Translations under genes and position numbers: made by a program
Notes under the pieces: model-generated
Told to the model about the DNA's origin: nothing
Databases searched by the model: none
Seen by the model: the letters and a program-made list of their open reading frames with translations, nothing else
Shown: positions 1 to 4,977 of the stretch, piece by piece
Position numbering within the stretch: position 1 is the stretch's first letter
Layout: every line of letters starts with the position of its first letter
IMG/VR virus record: IMGVR_UViG_3300027659_000167
Location: 1-28,017 of that record
DNA length: 28,017 bases
Strand: one strand, 5' to 3'
DNA from: a virus

Positions 1-184
1 GTTTGGTAACATAAGTCTCATGGGGTTCAACAATGAAACCCAACTTAGTTTTTGACTCAATCACAGCCTTGATGTAGGCTCTAGTGACAGGGGCAAATTC
101 TTCTTTAGTGACAAGACGCTTACCGCCTTTAACACGTTTGTCAGATTTGTACAGTTCCAATGTGTATTCAACTAGTGCAGACAT
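1..184 (-). CDS. Partial phage protein, N-terminal 61 residues
   Basis: The frame opens with ATG at 184 and runs off the low end of the window, so only the N-terminal part is visible. It begins MSALVEYTLELYKSDKRVK and is rich in lysine, arginine and glutamate. I do not recognise a family. A strong ribosome binding site (AAAGGAG) sits about 4 bases before the ATG, and a perfect consensus sigma70 promoter lies 30-58 bases upstream, so this is a real and probably strongly expressed early gene. It is the last of four small genes that each carry their own near-identical promoter and leader. Confidence 0.8.
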   Translation of the reverse strand, partial: MSALVEYTLELYKSDKRVKGGKRLVTKEEFAPVTRAYIKAVIESKTKLGFIVEPHETYVTK

Positions 185-213
185 TTCAGCTCCTTTAATC
201 AATCAATACAAGT

Positions 214-242
214 ATTATATACCCAAATCTATTTATTGTCAA
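214..242 (-). promoter_or_regulatory. Consensus sigma70 early promoter
   Basis: On the minus strand, TTGACA (237-242) and TATAAT (214-219) are separated by exactly 17 bp, a perfect match to the bacterial housekeeping consensus. The downstream leader contains ATTGATTGATTAAAGGAGCT, shared with the promoter at 947-975. It drives the partial gene at 1-184. Confidence 0.92.
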
Positions 243-244
243 CC

Positions 245-622
245 TCAGGCCACTTGCTTGAAGTAGCTATAGGGCAAGCCTAGTTCATGGGAAAGATATT
301 CCCAGTCGCCATTAGCATTGCTAGCATCCATAATCCACTTAAGCGCGGTCTCACGATTGCGAGCACCCATGCAAATGGTGTTCATAACATGCTGTTCAAA
401 CTTAGCAATAGCCTCTGCTTCGGAGGCTTTGCGATGGGCTTCCTCTTGTTCAATAATTCCACCCAGGTAATCAAACTCCGCTTGGAACTCAGCAAGAGTC
501 CAGCCCGAGGTATCTACATGTCGGGGACGAAACCCATGAGCATCCTTGTACATATCCCAGAAGGTCTCACGGGCTTGTTCCAGCTCAGACATTTCTTCCC
601 AAGATTTAAATTCGTTTGACAT
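245..622 (-). CDS. Conserved phage hypothetical protein, 125 aa
   Basis: This is a soluble, acidic, helical protein with no membrane segment. The N-terminal part contains WDMYKDAHGFRPRH, a stretch of a type (aromatic, HGxRPR) that recurs in small phage proteins of unknown function. The middle is a Glu/Ala-rich likely helix (about residues 58-78), followed by a segment with MGARNRETALKWIMDA. The start is ATG at 622, with AAAGGAAACGAA just before it. A dedicated consensus promoter (655-683) lies directly upstream, and the stop (245) is immediately followed by the -35 box of the next promoter. Function is unknown. Placement among individually promoted early genes suggests a host-takeover role, which is inference only. 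Confidence 0.85.
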   Translation of the reverse strand: MSNEFKSWEEMSELEQARETFWDMYKDAHGFRPRHVDTSGWTLAEFQAEFDYLGGIIEQEEAHRKASEAEAIAKFEQHVMNTICMGARNRETALKWIMDASNANGDWEYLSHELGLPYSYFKQVA

Positions 623-654
623 TTCGTTTCCTTTTCTTTACTGTCTAAGAGTCT

Positions 655-683
655 ATTATATACCCTAATCCATTTATTGTCAA
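655..683 (-). promoter_or_regulatory. Consensus sigma70 early promoter
   Basis: TTGACA (678-683) and TATAAT (655-660) on the minus strand are spaced by 17 bp. The -35 box overlaps the TGA stop codon of the gene at 680-916. It drives the gene at 245-622. Its leader differs from those of the promoters at 214-242 and 947-975, ending in AAAGGAAACGAA. Confidence 0.92.
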
Positions 684-916
684 GTTTTGGGCTTCTCAGC
701 ACCAACGATTTCCCAATGACTTCCGTCACATTTGACAAAAATCTTACGACCAAAAACTGTCACAAAACCATACTCACCGTCTTGATAGACGTTGACCGGA
801 TCAGGGATAATAGTCACATTGCGGGGTGTTTCACAGTAATCCCAACGCCTAGTAGGAAGTTTGTTTTTGAAATACATGTAATTCTGACTACCTGTAACAA
901 AAAGTTTTACCTTCAT
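680..916 (-). CDS. Hypothetical phage protein, 78 aa
   Basis: This small protein has a predicted beta-rich pattern (MKVKLFVTGSQNYMYFKNK near the start, then GEYGFVTVFGRKIFVKCDG) and a charged tail. I see no known motif, signal peptide or membrane segment. The ATG at 916 has a strong AAAGGAG binding site 7 bases upstream and a consensus promoter at 947-975. Its stop codon TGA is embedded in the -35 hexamer of the following promoter, so gene end and promoter are fused. Function unknown. Confidence 0.82.
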   Translation of the reverse strand: MKVKLFVTGSQNYMYFKNKLPTRRWDYCETPRNVTIIPDPVNVYQDGEYGFVTVFGRKIFVKCDGSHWEIVGAEKPKT

Positions 917-946
917 AACTAGCTCCTTTAATCAATCAATACAAGT

Positions 947-975
947 ATTATATACCCAAACCGATTTATTGTCAA
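947..975 (-). promoter_or_regulatory. Consensus sigma70 early promoter
   Basis: TTGACA (970-975) and TATAAT (947-952) are spaced by 17 bp on the minus strand. Promoter, spacer and leader are nearly identical to those at 214-242, including the ATTGATTGATTAAAGGAGCT leader. A short upstream CCCAAAAC element is shared with the promoters at 655-683 and 1303-1331. It drives the gene at 680-916. Confidence 0.92.
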
Positions 976-999
976 GTTTTGGGTATGTAACATTAAGTA

Positions 1000-1272
1000 T
1001 TACCTTTTGTCACAGTATTCAAAGAGGATCCACTTAGCACGATTCAGTGCTTGGCGAACATCTTCGATAACCATGAAATCATACGATCCGCCGTTGTCAT
1101 GTGCAATCATTTCCTGACAATCACTCATCAGGCTAGCTGCCATCATAGCAGGACCACTATGACGAAAAGTAATACTTTGTTCTACAGCCTCTTTCATCTC
1201 GGCTTCGGTCACGCCATACATGCGAATGTCACGTTTTTGGCTTTCGCTCAGTGCATCATAAACTTGAGTCAT
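1000..1272 (-). CDS. Hypothetical phage protein, 90 aa
   Basis: The protein is mostly helical and acidic in the first half (ESQKRDIRMYGVTEAEMKEA), with a methionine/alanine-rich centre and a C-terminal stretch VRQALNRAKWILFEYCDK. No catalytic motif is visible. ATG at 1272 follows AAAGGAGCTATCA. A dedicated promoter lies at 1303-1331 and a terminator just beyond it insulates the gene from the transcript of 1387-1647. It belongs to the set of individually promoted early genes. Function unknown. Confidence 0.82.
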   Translation of the reverse strand: MTQVYDALSESQKRDIRMYGVTEAEMKEAVEQSITFRHSGPAMMAASLMSDCQEMIAHDNGGSYDFMVIEDVRQALNRAKWILFEYCDKR

Positions 1273-1302
1273 TGATAGCTCCTTTAATTAATCAATACAC
1301 GT

Positions 1303-1331
1303 AGTATAGCAGAGTATCCATTTATTGTCAA
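1303..1331 (-). promoter_or_regulatory. Sigma70 early promoter
   Basis: TTGACA (1326-1331) and TATACT (1303-1308) are spaced by 17 bp on the minus strand. It carries the same leader type (ATTGATTAATTAAAGGAGCT) as the promoters at 214 and 947, with one -10 mismatch. It drives the gene at 1000-1272. Confidence 0.9.
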
Positions 1332-1340
1332 ATTTTGGGC

Positions 1341-1370
1341 AAAAAAAAAGCCCCGACTAGCGGAGCTTTT
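1341..1370 (-). terminator. Rho-independent terminator
   Basis: On the minus strand the stem AGCTCCG/CGGGGCT with loop CTAGT is followed by a run of nine T. It lies just after the gene at 1387-1647 and just before the promoter of the next gene, so it ends the 1387-1647 transcript. The A-run on the other side makes it potentially bidirectional. Confidence 0.9.
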
Positions 1371-1386
1371 TATGTAACTAAAAGTA

Positions 1387-1647
1387 TTACTTTTTAGTTG
1401 ATGTGCCTTGATTTACAAAACTGTACATCTTTTCTGCTGTTTCAAGAACCTTTTCAAGTCCTGGAAATTCTGGCATTTTAATTGTGCTAACAATTTGATT
1501 GGTCTTTTGGTCACGTTCAGCAGTCATTTCCCAACCTTGGAATTTAGCGTGAAATTCCTCACTAACTAAACCTTTAGCCATGTCTAAGATATCTGTACGA
1601 ATCTCGTAGCCGTTTTTGTTGAATTTTACTTCTGGTAAATTTGACAT
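1387..1647 (-). CDS. Small conserved phage protein, 86 aa
   Basis: The protein has an N-terminal section with GYEIRTDILDMAKG and a C-terminal helix (LEKVLETAEKMYSFVNQ) and ends in a short Ser/Thr/Lys tail. I do not recognise a family with confidence; the GYEIR-type opening resembles small proteins in other T4-like phages. AAAGGAGAAG precedes the ATG at 1647. The gene has its own promoter (1703-1731), a hairpin at the predicted 5' end of its mRNA (1680-1696) and a strong terminator (1341-1370), so it is a compact monocistronic unit probably expressed at high level. Confidence 0.85.
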   Translation of the reverse strand: MSNLPEVKFNKNGYEIRTDILDMAKGLVSEEFHAKFQGWEMTAERDQKTNQIVSTIKMPEFPGLEKVLETAEKMYSFVNQGTSTKK

Positions 1648-1679
1648 AATCTTCTCCTTTAATGTGTGTATGTCTGTTT

Positions 1680-1696
1680 GTGTTCCTTGTGAACAC
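1680..1696 (-). promoter_or_regulatory. 5'-leader hairpin
   Basis: The minus strand reads GTGTTC ACAAG GAACAC, a 6-bp perfect stem with a 5-base loop. It starts about 7 bases after the -10 box at 1703-1708, so it would sit at the very 5' end of the mRNA of the 1387-1647 gene. Such 5' hairpins can stabilise mRNA; that role here is inference. Confidence 0.5.
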
Positions 1697-1702
1697 GATT
1701 GA

Positions 1703-1731
1703 AGTATAACATTGTTATGCTATACAATCAA
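1703..1731 (-). promoter_or_regulatory. Sigma70 promoter
   Basis: TTGATT (1726-1731) and TATACT (1703-1708) are spaced by 17 bp on the minus strand, upstream of the gene at 1387-1647. The -35 lies just after the stop codon of the tiny gene at 1744-1836. Confidence 0.75.
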
Positions 1732-1743
1732 TTCTTTTGGGTA

Positions 1744-1836
1744 TTAATAATATTTTGACTTATTTAATTTACGGTATTCGTGAATTATTTCTACCCATAT
1801 AATTAAAAACTCATAGAATTTGCATAAGGATTTCAT
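1744..1836 (-). CDS. Tiny phage protein, 30 aa
   Basis: The frame translates to 30 residues beginning MKSLCKFYEFLIIWVEIIHEY and ending in YRKLNKSKYY: a hydrophobic/aromatic first half and a basic tyrosine-rich tail. Its ATG overlaps the TGA of the gene at 1833-1991 as ATGA, the same coupling used by most genes in this genome, which is the main reason for believing it. It could be a short amphipathic or membrane-associated peptide. No family is recognised. Confidence 0.55.
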   Translation of the reverse strand: MKSLCKFYEFLIIWVEIIHEYRKLNKSKYY

Positions 1837-1991
1837 AGGATAGAACCCTTTCTATTGTGATATTCTATTGTGTAACGTTCTACATCCCCGCAATTTTGTG
1901 GACAACGGTTAGTAATATATTTTTCTAGGTCAGACCCATAGGTTGATTTTTTAAAGAGGTTTCTGATAACCTCTATTAGGGAGGGCATCAT
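1833..1991 (-). CDS. Small phage protein, 52 aa
   Basis: This fills most of what would otherwise be a 346-bp gap. The translation starts MMPSLIEVIRNLFKKSTYGS and continues with DLEKYITNRCPQNCGDVERY. The LEKYI..R.PQN..DVERY pattern resembles short proteins in phages and proteobacteria in which a charged helix is followed by a DVERL/DVERY-type motif. ATG at 1991 lies two bases after the stop of the phasin-like gene (1994-2290), with AAAAGG upstream as a weak binding site. The next tiny gene overlaps its stop as ATGA. A second in-frame ATG at 1988 is an alternative start. Confidence 0.65.
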   Translation of the reverse strand: MMPSLIEVIRNLFKKSTYGSDLEKYITNRCPQNCGDVERYTIEYHNRKGSIL

Positions 1992-1993
1992 AG

Positions 1994-2290
1994 TTACTTA
2001 GCCTTTTTACTTGCAGATTTAGCAGGTGCAGTCGGCATAGCGGGTACAAATTTATCAAAGCCATATGATGAGATAAGGTCCTTAACAAAGTCTTTCTTTG
2101 TAATAAGTGTACCGAAATTCAACATTGTATCAATGTTTGTATCTAATACTGATTTGGTGTATTCTGTTTGGGCTTCAACAAATTTAGTCATTGTTTCTGC
2201 TAGACCTTCGTGTTTAACGAAAGCTGAAACAAATTGTAGTTTACCCGTTTGTACCGCGTCAACGGCATCATGTGTGAAAGATTGAATCAT
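1994..2290 (-). CDS. Phasin-like protein, 98 aa
   Basis: The protein is almost entirely helical: VDAVQTGKLQFVSAFVKHEG, then TMTKFVEAQTEYTKSVLDT, then a shorter helix with TKKDFVKDLISSYG, and a low-complexity tail of Pro, Ala, Ser and Lys ending KSASKKAK. The FVEAQTEYTKSV pattern and the Ala/Lys tail resemble phasins, small proteins that coat polyhydroxyalkanoate granules in many proteobacteria. Most phasins are longer, so the match is by pattern only. ACAGGAGAAAATT precedes ATG at 2290. A hairpin and a late-like box lie upstream. Alternatives are a virion-associated or generic coiled-coil protein. Confidence 0.6.
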   Translation of the reverse strand: MIQSFTHDAVDAVQTGKLQFVSAFVKHEGLAETMTKFVEAQTEYTKSVLDTNIDTMLNFGTLITKKDFVKDLISSYGFDKFVPAMPTAPAKSASKKAK

Positions 2291-2315
2291 AATTTTCTCC
2301 TGTGTTAGTGTGTTT

Positions 2316-2340
2316 AAAAAGGGTTTTTATGCAGAACCCA
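2316..2340 (-). terminator. Candidate terminator or leader hairpin
   Basis: On the minus strand GGGTT and AACCC pair around a 9-base loop and are followed by TTTTT. It lies after the open frame ending at 2356 and before the phasin-like gene. The stem is only 5 bp, so it may be a weak terminator or a hairpin in the leader of the 1994-2290 mRNA. Confidence 0.4.
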
Positions 2341-2352
2341 TAACTGCATTAA

Positions 2353-2360
2353 TATTTATG
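2353..2360 (-). promoter_or_regulatory. Possible T4-type late promoter (7/8 match)
   Basis: CATAAATA on the minus strand differs by one base from the T4 late box TATAAATA and lies 63 bases upstream of the phasin-like start. It overlaps the stop codon of the open frame 2356-2619. One mismatch in an AT-rich genome makes this uncertain. Confidence 0.3.
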
Positions 2361-2619
2361 CCTGACTACGTTTTTCTCTAAACTTTTTCATTGCTAAATT
2401 CCTAGCAAGAAACAACCTAAATTTTACATGATCCGATAAGTTATCAGTATCAGACTCATGGTTAATAATCTTTGGACGACTATAACCACGATGCGCTACT
2501 ATGTCTGGACTAGATGATTCGTCATCATCCTCGTCCTCAGCATCACTTAGCTGGTTTACTGGGACTTTTGGTGGCGTCCTTTTTAACCTTTTTATCTTTG
2601 CTATGGTCTTTCTTTTTAG
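2356..2619 (-). pseudogene. Conserved open frame without a usual start codon, 87 codons
   Basis: From the codon after a TAG (2620-2622) to TAA (2356-2358) the frame is open for 87 codons but holds no ATG, GTG or TTG that could start the domain; the only in-frame ATG is 12 codons from the end. The content looks like a real protein: an acidic run after VPVNQLSD, then HRGYSRPKIINHES, then NLSDHVKFRLFLARNLAMKK. The LSDHVKFRLFLAR segment resembles the C-terminus of a small protein in other T4-like phages. It overlaps the secreted-protein gene (2543-2743) by about 77 bases in the +1 frame. It may be a decayed gene, a gene with a non-standard start, a +1 frameshift product, or the result of an indel. 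Confidence 0.55.
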
Positions 2620-2743
2620 CTAATTTCATTTTACTGTTTTTAGCAGGTGCTTGTGTGGTAGTACCTGAAGGTGCAGTTGATGGTTCTGCGGCAAATGCTG
2701 TTAATGCAAATGTGGTCATGATAATTACGATGAGTTGTTTCAT
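2543..2743 (-). CDS. Secreted lysine-rich small protein, 66 aa
   Basis: The protein starts MKQLIVIIMTTFALTAFAAE, a clear Sec signal peptide: Lys near the start, a hydrophobic core and an AFA-AE cleavage site near residue 18. The mature part of about 48 residues is low complexity, first Ser/Thr/Pro/Ala and then strongly basic (KKKDHSKDKKVKKD). It should be exported to the periplasm. ATG at 2743 was chosen because AAAGGAAAC lies just upstream and the signal peptide starts exactly there; the frame continues 20 codons further upstream but across the late promoter. It follows a perfect late box (2764-2771), so it is probably made late. Its role is unknown; an effect on the envelope at lysis is inference. 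Confidence 0.8.
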   Translation of the reverse strand: MKQLIVIIMTTFALTAFAAEPSTAPSGTTTQAPAKNSKMKLAKKKDHSKDKKVKKDATKSPSKPAK

Positions 2744-2763
2744 TTTAGTTTCCTTTGTTAAAT

Positions 2764-2771
2764 TATTTATA
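2764..2771 (-). promoter_or_regulatory. T4-type late promoter
   Basis: TATAAATA on the minus strand is an exact match to the T4 late promoter box, which is recognised by the gp55 sigma factor with help from the sliding clamp. It lies 21 bases upstream of the ATG at 2743 and leaves a leader of about 14 bases with the AAAGGA binding site. The window also encodes gp45 and a DsbA-like protein, both parts of late transcription in T4. Confidence 0.7.
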
Positions 2772-2802
2772 TATAACGCCTTAGGCATTGATTCCGTTGA
2801 CA

Positions 2803-2979
2803 CTATCCACCACGACCTGTCCGTCTTATTACACTTGCACCACCAAAACCTTTTGTATTAAATTTTGGTCCTTGTTTCTTTGGTGCTTTGCCCAATCCAG
2901 GGTGAAGTTCATTATTGTTCTTTTTGGCTTCATTAGCCAAATTCACAAATGGGTTCTTACTTTTCTTTTCTTCTGTCAT
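2803..2979 (-). CDS. Small basic conserved phage protein, 58 aa
   Basis: The translation begins MTEEKKSKNPFVNLANEA, has a Lys/Pro-rich centre and ends GFGGASVIRRTGRGG. This glycine/arginine ending (FGG/FSG..V.RRTGRG) resembles a small conserved protein of T4-like marine phages, whose function is unknown. ATG at 2979 overlaps the TGA of the upstream gene as ATGA, and the stop is TAG at 2803-2805. The net charge is strongly positive with no membrane segment, so nucleic-acid binding is possible but unproven. It is the last gene of the operon that starts with RNase H. Confidence 0.8.
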   Translation of the reverse strand: MTEEKKSKNPFVNLANEAKKNNNELHPGLGKAPKKQGPKFNTKGFGGASVIRRTGRGG

Positions 2980-3374
2980 TTTCGTATCCTCACTGATTTT
3001 AAATAACTGTCCAAGTTCCCATATAAGCTAATCATCATAGCAATCTTGCTATCATATAATCTTATGTATGGTTTACTTTTCTTTCCTTCAACTTTATTTA
3101 CACCTAAAAAATAGGGGCATCGTATTTTCTTCCCCAAGTCACTCATGTACCGATAATAACTATCTTCAGTTTTGGGTGTAAAATCATATTGATAAAATTC
3201 AATTTGTGCTATGCGAAAATTCACATCACCGGTTTCGCTTAATCTTAATACGTCACTACTCTGACCAGTAAACCACCATGTCTTTAATGCATCTTCTTTC
3301 AAGACCTCAAATCCTGTTGGCAATTGATTTACAACTGCCTCGGTAATAATTTCTTTATATGAGGGTTTAGTCAT
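2976..3374 (-). CDS. Conserved T4-like phage protein, 132 aa
   Basis: Recognisable conserved stretches are LKTWWFTGQSSDVLRLSETG in the N-terminal half and GKKIRCPYFLGVNKVEGKK followed by KPYIRLYDSKIAMMISLYG in the C-terminal half. These match a widespread hypothetical protein of T4-like phages of marine and freshwater bacteria. No catalytic motif is obvious, and no membrane segment is present. The start ATG (3374) overlaps the end of the previous gene by 8 bases, and the next gene starts inside its stop. It sits in the cluster downstream of RNase H and is probably made with it. Function unknown. Confidence 0.88.
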   Translation of the reverse strand: MTKPSYKEIITEAVVNQLPTGFEVLKEDALKTWWFTGQSSDVLRLSETGDVNFRIAQIEFYQYDFTPKTEDSYYRYMSDLGKKIRCPYFLGVNKVEGKKSKPYIRLYDSKIAMMISLYGNLDSYLKSVRIRK

Positions 3375-3660
3375 CAGGATAAACTTTAGTACCGTTGTTC
3401 ATAAACACGACACTGAATTTATCTGATTTAAATTGTGCGTTTAATTTACGACACAGGTTTCTTGCATGACCGGGATTACTGAAACTGGTCTTTTTATACT
3501 TTGGGACACTCTCACTATCGTAGGCATGTTGTGCTTTTAAGTTAATTGGTTGCCCGTCATAAAACACAGCCCATATACCTGCAGCTTCTACAATTTGGTC
3601 ACATTTGTATGTTACTTTATCTGTTATTTCTAATATAACTTTGGGTTGTGTTCTGCTCAT
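3367..3660 (-). CDS. Conserved T4-like phage protein, 97 aa
   Basis: The protein carries AAGIWAVFYDGQPINLK, then YKKTSFSNPGHARNLCRKLN and a C-terminal beta-like segment KFSVVFMNNGTK. The WAVFYDG and KYKKTSFSNPGHA blocks are characteristic of a conserved hypothetical family in T4-like phages. It is soluble and basic. The start is ATG at 3660, four bases after the stop of 3665-3853. It overlaps the next gene by 8 bases, which suggests translational coupling. Function unknown. Confidence 0.87.
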   Translation of the reverse strand: MSRTQPKVILEITDKVTYKCDQIVEAAGIWAVFYDGQPINLKAQHAYDSESVPKYKKTSFSNPGHARNLCRKLNAQFKSDKFSVVFMNNGTKVYPDD

Positions 3661-3664
3661 TAAT

Positions 3665-3853
3665 TTACCATTTACCGCCCTGCATCACTACTTTAATAGT
3701 TTCGGGTTCTTTATTGTACTCACGATTATCCAATAGAATTTTCATAATTTCATCACGTAATTCTTTGGCATCATTGAGTGTAAGTACAACTTCCCGTGCT
3801 TGACGTCCTTCTATGACCGTTATTTTATCAATAAATTTTTTTATTTGATTCAT
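3665..3853 (-). CDS. Conserved small phage protein, 62 aa
   Basis: This short soluble protein begins MNQIKKFIDKITVIEGRQAR and continues with EVVLTLNDAKELRDEIMKIL, a likely amphipathic helix, and a short C-terminal strand (TIKVVMQGGKW). The layout (basic helix, strand, DAKELRDEI helix) recurs in small proteins of T4-like phages next to the same neighbours. ATG at 3853 overlaps the TGA of the upstream gene (ATGA). Function unknown. Confidence 0.83.
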   Translation of the reverse strand: MNQIKKFIDKITVIEGRQAREVVLTLNDAKELRDEIMKILLDNREYNKEPETIKVVMQGGKW

Positions 3854-4311
3854 AGAGTATTTATGCTACTATTTGCTTCGACCTCAGAGTTAAACGGTCC
3901 TTTGTAATTATACCGTTGAACAAATATGTATTTAGGACAAAAAGTAGCAACATACTCAGCACCGGTCTTGATAGCAAACCAACCAGCAACATAGTAACAC
4001 TTGCTTTTTGGGGTAGTAGTGTACAAATGTAACTTACGCTTGACATCTAATATGCTGTTATAGATTTTATTCCTACTTGTTGGGAAGACTGCAAAGGGCG
4101 GGCTAGTGTCCTTGGGTTTGACCTTTGCAAGTTTCTCAAATTCTATATGCTTAAGTTTTTCAATAGCCTTGGTGCTATCATAGAGTTCAGTTTTGTTGTT
4201 GAGTTTAACTTTGTATTCACTACCCTCTTGAATAACATTACCGACTTTTTTGTCACCATCAGTGACTACCCAATATTGATTTTTAATAATTGGTTTAGCT
4301 ATTAGATTCAT
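3850..4311 (-). CDS. Conserved T4-like phage protein, 153 aa
   Basis: The first half is beta-rich (NQYWVVTDGDKKVGNVIQEG, YKVKLNNKTELYDS). The second half has VKRKLHLYTTTPKSKCYYVA, GWFAIKTG and FCPKYIFVQRYNYKGPF. The RKLHLYT..KSKCYY.AGW and CPKYIF.QRY blocks belong to a conserved family of T4-like phages with unknown role. Cys residues in the SKCYY and FCPKY segments could bind metal, but no full zinc motif is present. It starts with ATG at 4311 inside the end of the previous gene. Confidence 0.86.
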   Translation of the reverse strand: MNLIAKPIIKNQYWVVTDGDKKVGNVIQEGSEYKVKLNNKTELYDSTKAIEKLKHIEFEKLAKVKPKDTSPPFAVFPTSRNKIYNSILDVKRKLHLYTTTPKSKCYYVAGWFAIKTGAEYVATFCPKYIFVQRYNYKGPFNSEVEANSSINTL

Positions 4312-4777
4312 TTTTAGTATCCTTGGTTAATTCTGCTACAAACAAGAAATGTTCATAGGCTTTTCTAACTGCTGGCACAGCTAGTAGTTTTTCTGCTTCC
4401 TCTTGCATTGCCTTGACTGCTTCCTCACAGGCTTCCCTAGCACTGGGCCATTGTAATGCGTGGTTATCTTCACCAAACGCTTTGCTTAGTTCATTCCAGC
4501 AACGTATTTGTTCTTCTGTTAATTTTGTTTCTTTACTAGCAGGACGCATGTCAGTGGCTTTTCTAATTACCTCACTAATCTTATCCTCTGCTACACGACC
4601 AGCCGCAATCATTGGTGCATGTGCAGGGTTTATATTGTAACGTGTTAATTTTCCACCTGGATAAACCTGTATTAGATGAGTACCTTTTGGTAATGCATCA
4701 CTAAGTTTTTGGTCGTACTCATACACGGCCCTGTATCTACGACCCACTTTTTTATAATAAGTTATTTTCTCATTCAT
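4295..4777 (-). CDS. Conserved T4-like phage protein, 160 aa
   Basis: The protein opens MNEKITYYKKVGRRYRAVYE and contains LPKGTHLIQVYPGGKLTRYN, PMIAAGRVAEDKISEVIRKA, QWPSAREACEEAVKAMQEEA and KAYEHFLFVAELTKDT. These blocks mark a well-conserved hypothetical protein of marine and freshwater T4-like phages. The C-terminal two thirds is predicted helical. ATG at 4777 overlaps the preceding TGA (ATGA). The fixed position beside the FEN-type nuclease suggests a replication-associated or early role; this is inferred from context only. Confidence 0.87.
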   Translation of the reverse strand: MNEKITYYKKVGRRYRAVYEYDQKLSDALPKGTHLIQVYPGGKLTRYNINPAHAPMIAAGRVAEDKISEVIRKATDMRPASKETKLTEEQIRCWNELSKAFGEDNHALQWPSAREACEEAVKAMQEEAEKLLAVPAVRKAYEHFLFVAELTKDTKNESNS

Positions 4778-4977
4778 TGTAATCTAAATTTTTTCAAGTA
4801 ATCTTTTACAACATCCAAGTTCTCTGCATCATACTCGGGTTTGTCTGGTTCGTCAAGTAAAATATCTAATCCATATTTTTCTTGATATAGTTCAACAAGC
4901 CCGTCAATCAACATACCCAATGTTTGTTCGTCAAGTTCATCAATGCCGGCTAAATTAATTCTAATTTTCTTATCCAT
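4774..4977 (-). CDS. Small acidic phage protein, 67 aa
   Basis: The protein starts MDKKIRINLAGIDELDEQTL and continues with an acidic helix (LIDGLVELYQEKYG) and a charged tail ending LKKFRLQ. The ATG at 4977 was chosen because it overlaps the TAA of the RNase H gene by 8 bases and has AGGTG upstream; a longer reading to 5034 would run deep into RNase H. It is probably co-translated with RNase H. No family is recognised with confidence. Confidence 0.75.
   Translation of the reverse strand: MDKKIRINLAGIDELDEQTLGMLIDGLVELYQEKYGLDILLDEPDKPEYDAENLDVVKDYLKKFRLQ

Noticed and set aside
84-619. Plus-strand frames at 84-266 and 287-619, and other plus-strand frames through the window
   Set aside because: They lie opposite well-supported minus-strand genes, carry no ribosome binding site or promoter, and have low-complexity or mirror-type composition. 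No plus-strand gene is supported anywhere.
1955-1974. Perfect 7-bp stem-loop AGAGGTT/AACCTCT as a terminator
   Set aside because: No T-run follows on either useful strand, and it lies inside the coding frame of the 52-residue gene at 1833-1991.
3858-3865. CATAAATA late-like box before 3665-3853
   Set aside because: It is inside the preceding gene and only 5 bases from the next ATG, too close for a late promoter leader; probably chance in AT-rich coding sequence.
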